Of a stretch of 64,000 bases of DNA, positions 35,661-43,849 are shown piece after piece. The DNA is taken from contig CALXOW010000004.1 in the NCBI GenBank assembly GCA_944390115.1, forward strand, positions 46,036 through 110,035. Reading direction: 5' to 3'. The stretch's first letter is position 1, and each line of letters starts with the position of its first letter. The translations under genes were made by a program, and so were the position numbers. The notes under the pieces were generated by a model that was not told the origin of the DNA, searched no databases, and saw only the letters and a program-made list of their open reading frames with translations. This stretch comes from an uncultured Anaerobiospirillum sp. Lineage in GTDB: Bacteria; Pseudomonadota; Gammaproteobacteria; Enterobacterales; Succinivibrionaceae.

Positions 35661-36755
35661 TTACTGAGCGCAGCGCTCCGACTCGATGCTGGCGAAGATG
35701 AATGGGCCTAAGCCTTTTGGCTCGTTGCTGATGATTGGCTCGCTCATGTAGTAAGCGTAGGAGCCATCACGGTAGGTCTTACCACCTAAGCCGGCGACGT
35801 AGCAGATCTTGTTTAAGTTGAGGTAGCCGTCGTGGCACTCCAAAATAAACTCATCTAACAGGCCTTGGTAAGCGCCCTGAGCTGCGGCCTTAGCCTCGCT
35901 CTCGCTTAAAACGCCTAAACGCATAGCCTTGAATAAGGCAGCGGTGATCATGCAGGAGGCAGAGGCCTCAAGGTAGTTTTGCTTCTTGCCCTTGAGGTTC
36001 AGGATTTGGTACCAAACCTTAGCCTCAGGATCTTGGACCTTGATTAAGGCCATTAAGCAGTCGTGCAGAATGGTAATGAGTTGAGCGCGGCCAGCGTGGC
36101 TTTGTGGCATGAGCTCAATGACGTCAGCTAAAGCCATGACGTACCAGCCCATAGCGCGGCCCCAGAAGTGCTCGGATAAGCCGGTTTCCTTATTAGCCCA
36201 GTACATGCTCTTGCTCTCATCCCAGGCGTGGTAGAGCAGGCCAGTTTGCTCGTCCTTGAGGTGTGGGTAGGACTTGGTGAACTGAGCTACGATGTCGTCA
36301 AAGTCGCTCTCGGTGCCGAAGCGGCTGACGTAAGCGGCCATAAAGGCAGCGCCCATGTATAAGCCATCGCACCAAACCTGGTGTGGGTAGATGGCCTTGT
36401 GCCAGAAGATACCCTCGCTGGTGCGTGGGTGGGTCTTGGTTTGCTCGTAGAGGTGAGCAGCGGCGATCTTGTAGCGCTCTTGACCGGTGATGTCATAGAG
36501 CTTGAGCATGACCTTGCCGTTATTTAAGTGATCGATGTTGTACTCATCCATGCGATAGCCATTGACGGTACCGTCTTGGTTGACAAAGGTATCCATGGTG
36601 GTGATAACGAAGTCTAAGTACTTCTTGTCCTGGGTGGCATGATAGACGTCTAAGATGCCCTCTAAGGTCATACCGTACTCATAGCCGTAGTGGTCAGTTA
36701 AGGTAACCTTATGAGCGATAATGCTATCGGCCATGCGTACCGAGAAACGCGACAT
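35661..36755 (-). CDS. Glycoside hydrolase family 105, unsaturated rhamnogalacturonyl hydrolase
   Basis: GH105 enzymes (YteR/YesR type) remove the terminal unsaturated uronic acid from pectin lyase products. The 364-residue protein has no signal peptide, so it acts in the cytoplasm on imported oligosaccharides, which fits the adjacent symporter. Visible features are the (alpha/alpha)6-barrel pattern with the HQVWCDGLYMGAAF segment bearing the likely catalytic Asp, EHFWGRAMGWYVMALADV, NYLEASASCMITAALF and CYVAGLGGKTYRDGSYAYYMSEP. ATG 36755 is preferred: AGAGGA lies nine bases upstream. A TTG three codons earlier would touch the ribosome site. It is the promoter-proximal gene of the operon. Confidence 0.92.
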   Translation of the reverse strand: MSRFSVRMADSIIAHKVTLTDHYGYEYGMTLEGILDVYHATQDKKYLDFVITTMDTFVNQDGTVNGYRMDEYNIDHLNNGKVMLKLYDITGQERYKIAAAHLYEQTKTHPRTSEGIFWHKAIYPHQVWCDGLYMGAAFMAAYVSRFGTESDFDDIVAQFTKSYPHLKDEQTGLLYHAWDESKSMYWANKETGLSEHFWGRAMGWYVMALADVIELMPQSHAGRAQLITILHDCLMALIKVQDPEAKVWYQILNLKGKKQNYLEASASCMITAALFKAMRLGVLSESEAKAAAQGAYQGLLDEFILECHDGYLNLNKICYVAGLGGKTYRDGSYAYYMSEPIISNEPKGLGPFIFASIESERCAQ

Positions 36756-36811
36756 ATTATCCAATCCTCTTAATGCAAATGTGAGCGGAGATTAGCGCTG
36801 GTACCAGATAG

Positions 36812-36833
36812 CGTTAGGTCATAGGCCCTAACG
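36812..36833. promoter_or_regulatory. Palindrome upstream of the GH105 operon
   Basis: CGTTAGG and CCTAACG are separated by eight bases, about 60 bp upstream of the GH105 start. This is a plausible operator position; the regulator is unknown. Confidence 0.45.
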
Positions 36834-37014
36834 TCTTTGTGAGTTGTCTGAGCTTGAGCTCAGGAGCACCCAGCGCTCTTTGCAATTTGATCCCTATAGA
36901 GCAACCGCTTTGCCAACTTAAGAAAAATTTTACACAAAGCGCATATATAAGGCGTTTATCGCGTGATGTCCTAGTATGGCACTATTTGGCATGTTGTATT
37001 TATGTAATAATCGT

Positions 37015-37032
37015 TGTTGCAATACTGCAACA
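37015..37032. promoter_or_regulatory. 18-bp palindrome in the AT-rich region
   Basis: TGTTGCA-ATAC-TGCAACA is a perfect inverted repeat of the size bound by LacI or GntR-type regulators. It lies about 260 bp upstream of GH105 and 650 bp upstream of the autotransporter. Confidence 0.45.
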
Positions 37033-37173
37033 GTAAAAGGGTAAAAGTTGCATAAAAATAGCGCATGAGGCGGGATGAAATTGTAACATTGCGTAACGGG
37101 CCAAACTGGCATTTCAGTAAAGACGCACGGAGCTGAAAAAGAGGGTGGCTGAAGCTGGGAACAACAAGAGTGT

Positions 37174-37302
37174 GATCACCGTAGAGGCCAGATCACCTTG
37201 GAGCGAGATCATCGTGGATCGAGATCGTTGTGGCTTCAGATCACTGTGGATCCATTGCGTTGTGAAGTCAGATCATTGTGGATCCAGATCACCGTGGATC
37301 CA
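37174..37302 (+). repeat. Seven-unit 16-17 bp GATCAC-GTGGATCC repeat array
   Basis: Units of the form GATCAYYGTGGATCCA recur about every 16 bp, with one double-length interval at 37252-37267. Every unit begins with a GATC or GATC-like sequence, so the array has many Dam-type sites. The remaining 36756-37680 interval holds no gene I can support. Confidence 0.75.
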
Positions 37303-37680
37303 GAGCGCTGGGGGCGCGCTCTCCTACGGGAGCAAGCTTGCTTGGCAGTGAGAGCGGCGGGTAGAAAGAGGAGATCGAGATCGGTGCGTGAGCCCGTACA
37401 GAATAAGTGGTCTGGTAGTTAAAGTTGCGAGATAGGACGCAAATTTGTGGTGAGGCTTGGGATATTTTCTGGCTTTTGCTAGTCTATGGCTCAAGATACC
37501 ACCCCTAAGCTGCTACAATGTTTGTTTAGGCTGAGTGGAATGATGCCCCGATTGGGCCCAACTCACGGCGCAATTTGGTGGCAGACACTGGGCGCTAGGC
37601 CTTACTGGACGGAGGCTGCGCTCTTAATTGGCTTTATCTTTTATTTTTCAATGGTTGTTGGTTTCAGCGCATCACCTTAG

Positions 37681-40600
37681 ATGAAACAAACGAATCATGC
37701 TTTAACTTTTTTACAGGCCCACTATCGCGCGATCTTTTATCGCGCCCTGCGCAGCGGCAGCGCATGGACGAGCGTCGCGACCGTCGCACTGACGAGTGCG
37801 GTGGCGGCAACGCCGATGGTGCCTCCAGCTTCGATCGCGGCTCAGCCAGTGGCTGAGACGACCGCTGATGCTGCCTCTTATCAGCCCGCTGCTGACTGCG
37901 CTAGTGCTTATATTCAGGTGGAACCGGGTAGTCCGGTAGTCCACGTTCCGACCTTTACGCGTCGTCCTTACGGCTTTGATGCAGATGCCCCGGCTAAATT
38001 CTTTGATTTAGCCCAAGATGGCTCGCCTTTAAGCCACGATCGTGATCTCAACGCCAATGTCCTGTCCGCAGGCTCTTGGGCGAATCATTTATTTTTCGGT
38101 GCTTCAGTTTTTAATGCTTTAGCGCGTGATGCCGCTCAGGCAGGATCAGCCGTACCTGTAGTGAGTGATGCCACTTTAGGTGCGAGTGATAGCGCTTTAA
38201 ATGTGAGTGATACCTTTACCAGGGTGAGTGATGCCACTTCCGGTGCAGGTGATGCTCAGACTAATGCTGCGGTGACTACGGTCGCTGTGGGCGTTGATGG
38301 CACCATTACCCTGACTGACTACCAAGGCGCGGTCATGCTCTTACGTCCTAATAGCGCGCAAGAGCATCGCTATAGCGTAGTCACGGGCGCTTATGAGCTT
38401 CAAATCCAGCCGGGTACGGTAGTAGAGCTCATTGCGGGTAGTGCGCTGAGTATTGATGGTGTGACCCGTGCGATCTGCGTGGAAGCTGATGGAACCTTGG
38501 CTTTAGCTAGCCAGGCTTTGAGCGCTTATGACTTAAGTTTAGGGGATGAACTGAGCGCCGACTTAGTCGTCGATGTGTCCGCCTTAGGTGAGCTCGACGA
38601 GCCTGGCATCTTAAAGCTGGGGCGCTCGGCTCCGAACTTTGAGCCGAGCCTGCCTCAGCCGGTGGTAGCCACTTCGGTGCACGACTATCAGTTCCCAGAG
38701 CAAGCCCAGCCTCAGGTTAGCTCCATTTTGCCGCAAGAAAAGGAGTGGAGTGCTCAAGATAAGCTACGCTTTGCCAGTGCTGCTGAGTTAGATCACGGTC
38801 TGACGGTAGCACCGGTGCCTGGTTCGGTGGTGGACTTACAAGTGCAGGAGCTGACCCGTCCTCAGCTCAGTGCCAGCGATCCCTTCGTGCTGTCTAGTGC
38901 CCAGCGCCCGATGGCAGCGCCAGCGGTGCTGGATTTAGGGAGCTTGAGTGCACACAACCAAGGCTCAGCTGATGCTTTTGCCGTTGATTTGGTGATGGAC
39001 ACAGGCCCGACCTTGGTCGTGACCGATCACAGCCCAGCTACCCCTAATTTGCTCACATCTCGTGCGCTGCCTAGTGTCTTTACCGCTCCTTACGCAGAGA
39101 ACCACCGGGTCGATCTAGAGGTTTCAGACGATACCAATCACGATTACCTCGCGCTGACTTATCGCAGTGCTGGGGCGCAACAGGTCACGTCTCAGGTCGA
39201 CGCTGTGAAGTTTGTGCTGGCGCAAAATACCACCGTGATGCTCGATGTCTCGTCCTTGGGCGAGGACACGGTTGCGATCACCCAAGATACCAAGCGTCCA
39301 GCGGTCGTGCTCACGCGCGATGACCACACCGGTCTGTTAGCGATCAATGGTGCCGATATCGCCTTGCCGTTAAATGGCAGTGGGCGAGTTGATGTCACTG
39401 ATTTGTTCGAGGCTAGTGCCGGGGGCTTGAGCTCAGAGCAGCTTACGGTTCCGGTAAGTGACCAAGTGCTCACTGGAGTAGCGTCGGGCGATCAGCTCGC
39501 GGGATCATGGCAAGCGCTCGAAGCTGAACCTGACACCAAGCAAGTGGCGGTGAGCGCGGGACAAACTCTGGATTTAACGGGCACCTTGCCGCAAACAGGT
39601 ACCGTGTCCCAAACGGATAGCTTGCCGCAGTCTGGTAGCTTGCCGCAACCGGGCACTTTACCGCAGCAAGACGCTGGCTTAATGCCACAAGATGAGGGCT
39701 TAGCACCGATCGCTGCCACGAGCCAAGGCCAAATGGTGGGCATTGAGCTGGGCGCGGGTTCGACTCTGAATCTTAAGAGCTCGGGCAAGATCGGTTCGCT
39801 TACCGGTAAGGGCACCGTGAACTTAAACGGCGTGGAGCTGATGGTGGTTAACCCTGACGGTTTAGCCCCAGCTGACGTTAAGGTTGAGTCACTTAATCTC
39901 AAGGATAGTGAACTTAAAGCTAAGGAGATTAAGGCTAAGCAGTTTGAAAGCTTAAGCTCGGCCTTACATCTGGAGAGCCTCCAGGTTAGCGACGAAGGCT
40001 CCTTTAGCGTGCGCGACTCTAAGCTGCAGCTCAAGCACTTAGATTTAACTAAGGTTGCAGGCACGGCTCAAGTAGCAGCCTCCGAGGTCGAGGTTGGGAC
40101 TGTGCTCGCCCATCAGATGGCGCTGCACCAGGGTACTTCAGTTTACGCCGACACGATTAAGTTAAGCGGTATCAACAGCGTTCTGGCTGTAGGCCATCAG
40201 CAAGTTGAGGTTGAGGCGCAAGAGCCTGCCGCTCCGGCGCTAAAACCAAATGCAGCTAAGGCAAGTGCCTCACCGGTTGTTACCAATGTCGTCACGCAGA
40301 ATCTTGACTTGCAGGGCGGCCTCTTGTGGCTGGCCGCACCTGAAGGCGAGCGTGCGACCTTCCAGACTGCCAACTTAGGGGCCTCGACCCTCAAGCTCTC
40401 GGGTAATGTCGTGGTCGGGCAGAATGCAGCTTTGGGTGTAACCGAGGATGCCGCAGGCTTTGCTCAGGCTCAGGCCCGTGTCATGGCTGATGATGCGCTG
40501 CTTGACGCGGCCGTGCCTCATGATGCTACGGTGCCGACTACGGTGCCTTATGCCGCGCCGCAGAGCCCGGAGGTACCGCTCAACCTCTTGTCGGGTACCC

Positions 40601-42723
40601 AGAGCGCCAAGGTCTCCTCGCTTGCTTATATCGACCGCGCTGGCATTGAGCTTGGTCCATACAAGCTCATTGTGGGGCCTGAGAGCCAGCAGGTGTTGCA
40701 GCGTGAGCTTCAGGGCACGAACAGTGTTTATTTAGGCCCACGCGGCGGCATGCAGGTGACGGCGCGCGCTTTAGGCGCGGCAGCGGCGCAGGAGCGCTCG
40801 GTCTTTGTCGATATGTCGGGTAAGACCGTAGCCTCTAATGGCGGCTACCTCTTAGTACCTGCCATGACGAATGCGCACGAGCTGGGGACGATCTTTGGTA
40901 CTGAGGTTAAGCTCAAGGACGGTGATCGCATCAATGTGGCCACCGAAAACGGCCTCTATCGCGGCACGATTACCAGCAGCGCTCAGTTGCAAGGCAAGGT
41001 CGACTTTGACTTCAAGTTAGCCCCGAACTCGCGTCAGATCTTACGTAAGCTCTCTGATCCAACTTATGATGCCGTGATGAACATCATGAGTCCTGACTCA
41101 TCCTTCATTGGCACCTATGAGCGCTCGCAGATGGGCTCGCTTGACTCGATTGTCAACGACCAAAGCACGGGCGATAGCAGTGGGCTGGGTGATCTGGTCA
41201 CCGGTGACCCTAATGGCACCACCAATGGCGGGCTTACTAACAATACGCTGCCGGGTGATACCAATGCCATCATCGATGGGCCAAGCGATGTACTGCCGCC
41301 AAGCAACGATGCAGGCTTAGCTAACGACAGCAGCGATAGCACGACCAATGGCGCGGTGGTGACGACGCCAAGCCCAACTACGCCAAGCAATGATGGGCTT
41401 GATAACAGCTTGGCCAATAGCACCATCAGCGATAGCCTGACTGGCACTGATGCCGCAGCTGATAGCTCTACGGGCGCGCAGACGAGCTCTGAAGGCGGCG
41501 ACTTAGCAGCGGTTGGTGATTTAGACAGTGGCGCGGGCTCCGCCGGTGGTTCGTCGGGCTCGGCGAGCAGCGATATTTCCACCTCCTTGCGTCCAAGCAA
41601 TGGCGTCAAGATCCAGGTACGCTCAGCGGGCTTCCAGTTCTTACGTGATGCCTTAGGTTCTAACAACTACGAGGCGATCGACCAGGTAGCGCGCATGGCC
41701 AACTTTGGCGGTGCGGTCCAAGGCGTGCAGTTGGTTTCGGCCAGCTCGGTTGATGCCATGAATCTGCGTTTGGGCTTTGGCAAGGGCGCCAATATGGAGC
41801 TCACCTCGGGCATTGCCCGCGCCAGCAGCTTAGAGCGCAATTCCCTGTGGCTCAATCCGATCTACCGTAACTACAAGGCTAAGGATTACGATGCCCAAGG
41901 GCGTGAGTATGGCTCGGATATCGAGCTCTATGGCGCGATCTTAGGTCTTGACCACTACGAGGATGGCAACAGCCGCCTGCTCGCGGGCACGGGGCTGGAG
42001 GGACTGCGCTTTGGCGCGATGTTCAGCGTCGGCGCGGGCGATGCTCAAGGTAAAAACGCCGGTCAAGGCATCAGCAATGACATGAGCTTCTATAGCTTAG
42101 GTGTCTTTGCAGGTCTCGATCTGGGGCGCAACGTCAAGCTGGTAGCCAACTTAAGCTATGCTGAGGTCAATAACGATCTGTCAGCCTGGGCGGGCGTGGC
42201 CGATTGGAATATGATGACGAGCTCGACCGACAGCTCCAATTGGAATGTCGGAGTCGGCGCACAGGTTACCTTGCAGGCGCTCAAGAGCCAAGTTGAGATC
42301 ACGCCACACTTAAGCTTGCGCTATCACCGCGTTGCCCTCAACGATTACGAAGTTGCGATCGACGGCACCAAGGTGGCTGAGAACAGCATGCAGGACATGA
42401 ATATGTGGAGCGTACCACTGGGCGTGTCCTTTGCGCGTGACTTTATCACGGATCAGTGGCAGCTGCGGCCTGCCTTTGACCTCACCATCAGCGCTAACTT
42501 CGGCGATACCGATATGTACTCGCGCACGCGCTTTGATGGAGTCAGTGGGGCCGACTTTAACTACTGCACCCAGGTCATTGACAACTTCACCTACTCGGTC
42601 ACTACCGGCATTGCGCTCAAGCACAATTCCGGCAAGTTTAGCGCTGTGCTCAATGTGGGTTACAACGGCTCACTCCATGCCGAGGACTATATGATCAACG
42701 GCCAGCTCAACTACTTGTTCTAA
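37681..42723 (+). CDS. Type V autotransporter with large unknown passenger
   Basis: The C-terminal 294 residues (about 1387-1680) form an autotransporter beta-barrel: alternating amphipathic strands such as FYSLGVFAGLDLG, WNVGVGAQVTLQ and ITPHLSLRYHRV, with the final strand ending NYLF. The N-terminus (MKQTNHALTFLQAHYRAIFYRALR) with a long weakly hydrophobic stretch resembles an extended autotransporter signal. The passenger has acidic, Ala/Ser-rich sequence, a Leu-Pro-Gln-rich repeat (SLPQSGSLPQPGTLPQQDA) and strand-like regions (KSSGKIGSLTGKGTVNLNG) fitting a beta-helix. A Ser/Asn/Gly/Asp-rich linker at about 1150-1310 precedes the barrel. No protease or lipase motif was seen. ATG 37681 lacks a clear ribosome site and directly follows an in-frame TAG. 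A surface adhesin-like role is inferred. Confidence 0.85.
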   Translation: MKQTNHALTFLQAHYRAIFYRALRSGSAWTSVATVALTSAVAATPMVPPASIAAQPVAETTADAASYQPAADCASAYIQVEPGSPVVHVPTFTRRPYGFDADAPAKFFDLAQDGSPLSHDRDLNANVLSAGSWANHLFFGASVFNALARDAAQAGSAVPVVSDATLGASDSALNVSDTFTRVSDATSGAGDAQTNAAVTTVAVGVDGTITLTDYQGAVMLLRPNSAQEHRYSVVTGAYELQIQPGTVVELIAGSALSIDGVTRAICVEADGTLALASQALSAYDLSLGDELSADLVVDVSALGELDEPGILKLGRSAPNFEPSLPQPVVATSVHDYQFPEQAQPQVSSILPQEKEWSAQDKLRFASAAELDHGLTVAPVPGSVVDLQVQELTRPQLSASDPFVLSSAQRPMAAPAVLDLGSLSAHNQGSADAFAVDLVMDTGPTLVVTDHSPATPNLLTSRALPSVFTAPYAENHRVDLEVSDDTNHDYLALTYRSAGAQQVTSQVDAVKFVLAQNTTVMLDVSSLGEDTVAITQDTKRPAVVLTRDDHTGLLAINGADIALPLNGSGRVDVTDLFEASAGGLSSEQLTVPVSDQVLTGVASGDQLAGSWQALEAEPDTKQVAVSAGQTLDLTGTLPQTGTVSQTDSLPQSGSLPQPGTLPQQDAGLMPQDEGLAPIAATSQGQMVGIELGAGSTLNLKSSGKIGSLTGKGTVNLNGVELMVVNPDGLAPADVKVESLNLKDSELKAKEIKAKQFESLSSALHLESLQVSDEGSFSVRDSKLQLKHLDLTKVAGTAQVAASEVEVGTVLAHQMALHQGTSVYADTIKLSGINSVLAVGHQQVEVEAQEPAAPALKPNAAKASASPVVTNVVTQNLDLQGGLLWLAAPEGERATFQTANLGASTLKLSGNVVVGQNAALGVTEDAAGFAQAQARVMADDALLDAAVPHDATVPTTVPYAAPQSPEVPLNLLSGTQSAKVSSLAYIDRAGIELGPYKLIVGPESQQVLQRELQGTNSVYLGPRGGMQVTARALGAAAAQERSVFVDMSGKTVASNGGYLLVPAMTNAHELGTIFGTEVKLKDGDRINVATENGLYRGTITSSAQLQGKVDFDFKLAPNSRQILRKLSDPTYDAVMNIMSPDSSFIGTYERSQMGSLDSIVNDQSTGDSSGLGDLVTGDPNGTTNGGLTNNTLPGDTNAIIDGPSDVLPPSNDAGLANDSSDSTTNGAVVTTPSPTTPSNDGLDNSLANSTISDSLTGTDAAADSSTGAQTSSEGGDLAAVGDLDSGAGSAGGSSGSASSDISTSLRPSNGVKIQVRSAGFQFLRDALGSNNYEAIDQVARMANFGGAVQGVQLVSASSVDAMNLRLGFGKGANMELTSGIARASSLERNSLWLNPIYRNYKAKDYDAQGREYGSDIELYGAILGLDHYEDGNSRLLAGTGLEGLRFGAMFSVGAGDAQGKNAGQGISNDMSFYSLGVFAGLDLGRNVKLVANLSYAEVNNDLSAWAGVADWNMMTSSTDSSNWNVGVGAQVTLQALKSQVEITPHLSLRYHRVALNDYEVAIDGTKVAENSMQDMNMWSVPLGVSFARDFITDQWQLRPAFDLTISANFGDTDMYSRTRFDGVSGADFNYCTQVIDNFTYSVTTGIALKHNSGKFSAVLNVGYNGSLHAEDYMINGQLNYLF

Positions 42724-42878
42724 TGACTCACGCCGCCTACGGGCGGCGCTGGGCGCAGAGCATGGCTTGGTTTTGCTGGAGCAAGCAAGGTATGGCCCGA
42801 GCAAGCTAGTTTTTTCAGCAAGCCAGGGCTGTTCGGGGCAAGGAGGCGGCGGGGAAGGCTTGGGGGCGCGGGCGCCTC

Positions 42879-43352
42879 TTAGAGTTCTGGGAAGAGGCCT
42901 TTGACCTTGGAGTCGATGCGCTCTATGAGCTTGAGGGACTCTGTAAAGTCTTTTTCGCCACGGGCGTTCATGATGTTGATACTGGCGACCGTGCCGTCTT
43001 TTTCACTAAAGTAGTAGCGGCCACTGTAGCCTTGCACCTCGATATTGGTGCGATAGTAGTTGCGCTCGTGAGTTAAGGGCTCAGCGCTGCCATTTTTCGC
43101 GGCCAAGTTGGCAATGGCCTTGGTGCCGGTTTGCTTGGCATTTAAGGGCGAGTTGGGGACTACTGCAATGGTTAAGATATCAGCGTTGACGTTGTTGGCG
43201 TAGATCGCGACTAAGGCGCCATTTTTCTCTTCTTGCACTTGCTCGTACCAAGTGTCGCCCAAATCGAGCTGGTAATAGGGAGTTTCGACCTCAGCGGCAG
43301 TGGCGCTTAGCGCCATAGCGGCGCCAGCCCAGATCAAGTGCTTTAATGACAT
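42879..43352 (-). CDS. Small periplasmic protein of unknown function
   Basis: The 157-residue product begins with a signal peptide (MSLKHLIWAGAAMALSATAA-E). AAGGA lies eight bases before ATG 43352; the longer ORF start at 43397 has no such site. The mature part has TPYYQLDLGDTWYEQVQ, ADILTIAVVPNSPL, YYRTNIEVQGYSGRYYFSEKDG and a C-terminal helix KDFTESLKLIERIDSKV. The order of strands, with a final helix after a 'secreted stress-protein' type sheet, resembles Mog1/PsbP-like small domains, but this is a guess. It has the same general plan as the product at 61944-62522. It lies alone on the minus strand between the autotransporter and proQ. Confidence 0.65.
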   Translation of the reverse strand: MSLKHLIWAGAAMALSATAAEVETPYYQLDLGDTWYEQVQEEKNGALVAIYANNVNADILTIAVVPNSPLNAKQTGTKAIANLAAKNGSAEPLTHERNYYRTNIEVQGYSGRYYFSEKDGTVASINIMNARGEKDFTESLKLIERIDSKVKGLFPEL

Positions 43353-43644
43353 AGCTCGTCCTTGCATTGGGGGATAACCTCTGCCCGCGAGCATCACTTA
43401 TGCCGTTGTGCGCCTCAAGCTGGGTCAAATTGCTAATTTTTTGGGCGCACCGGCGGTTTTTCTTGGTGCAAGGGGCAAAAGCAAAATTGTTACAGCTTAA
43501 GGCCCAATTTTGGTGGCTGAGCTGGGATCGTGGAATTTTGACTGAGCATCGGGGCGCTGCTTGTCAAAATTTTGATGTCACGTGCTCAGATACGCTCAAT
43601 GGTTGTTTTTAGCTGAGTTCTGGCGTGGCGTGTAACGTGCATTT
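43353..43644 (+). other. Intergenic region between the small periplasmic protein and the proQ promoter
   Basis: No gene was seen. It should hold the minus-strand promoter of the periplasmic-protein gene, which I could not place with confidence. Confidence 0.3.
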
Positions 43645-43653
43645 TGCTACAAT
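43645..43653 (+). promoter_or_regulatory. Extended -10 promoter of proQ
   Basis: TGCTACAAT fits an extended -10 (TGn plus TACAAT). Transcription would start near 43660, giving a leader of about 190 bases. Confidence 0.55.
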
Positions 43654-43659
43654 GACAAT

Positions 43660-43849
43660 TTGAGCAGGATTATGTCCTGCCGATGAAGCCTAATCCAGCG
43701 CGGGGCGTCAGCCCCTTGGGCGCATTGGGACGGTTATGGTGTCAACACCACCTGTGACTTAAGCGATTAGGCAGCGACTAGCATGATGTGTCAGGGCCAG
43801 CTGAGCTGGGCCCTTAGGCTAGTCGTCTAACGATTTGGAGAAAATTTTA
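43660..43849 (+). ncRNA. Highly structured 5' leader of proQ
   Basis: Three helical units follow one another. Hairpin 1 is GCAGGA (43664) with TCCTGC (43675). Unit 2 is closed by GCCTAATC (43688) and GATTAGGC (43765) and encloses two hairpins, GGGGC-GTCA-GCCCC (43702) and TGGTG-TCAA-CACCA (43737), making a three-way junction. Unit 3 is closed by CGACTAGC (43775) and GCTAGTCG (43818) and encloses GGGCCAGC-TGA-GCTGGGCCC (43794). All closing stems are perfect over eight pairs. The ribosome site TTGGAG (43835-43840) lies just outside the last stem. A cis-regulatory RNA is likely, possibly an autoregulatory ProQ target. Confidence 0.6.

Noticed and set aside
37174-37302. Possible CRISPR array
   Set aside because: Units are only 16-17 bp, degenerate and directly adjacent, without unique spacers; no cas genes in the window.
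37145-37422. Two overlapping 68-74 codon ORFs
   Set aside because: They are translations of the GATCAC repeat array in two frames.
41115-41666. 183-codon minus-strand ORF in the autotransporter gene
   Set aside because: Lies opposite the Ser/Asn/Gly/Asp-rich linker, where low complexity keeps antisense frames open.
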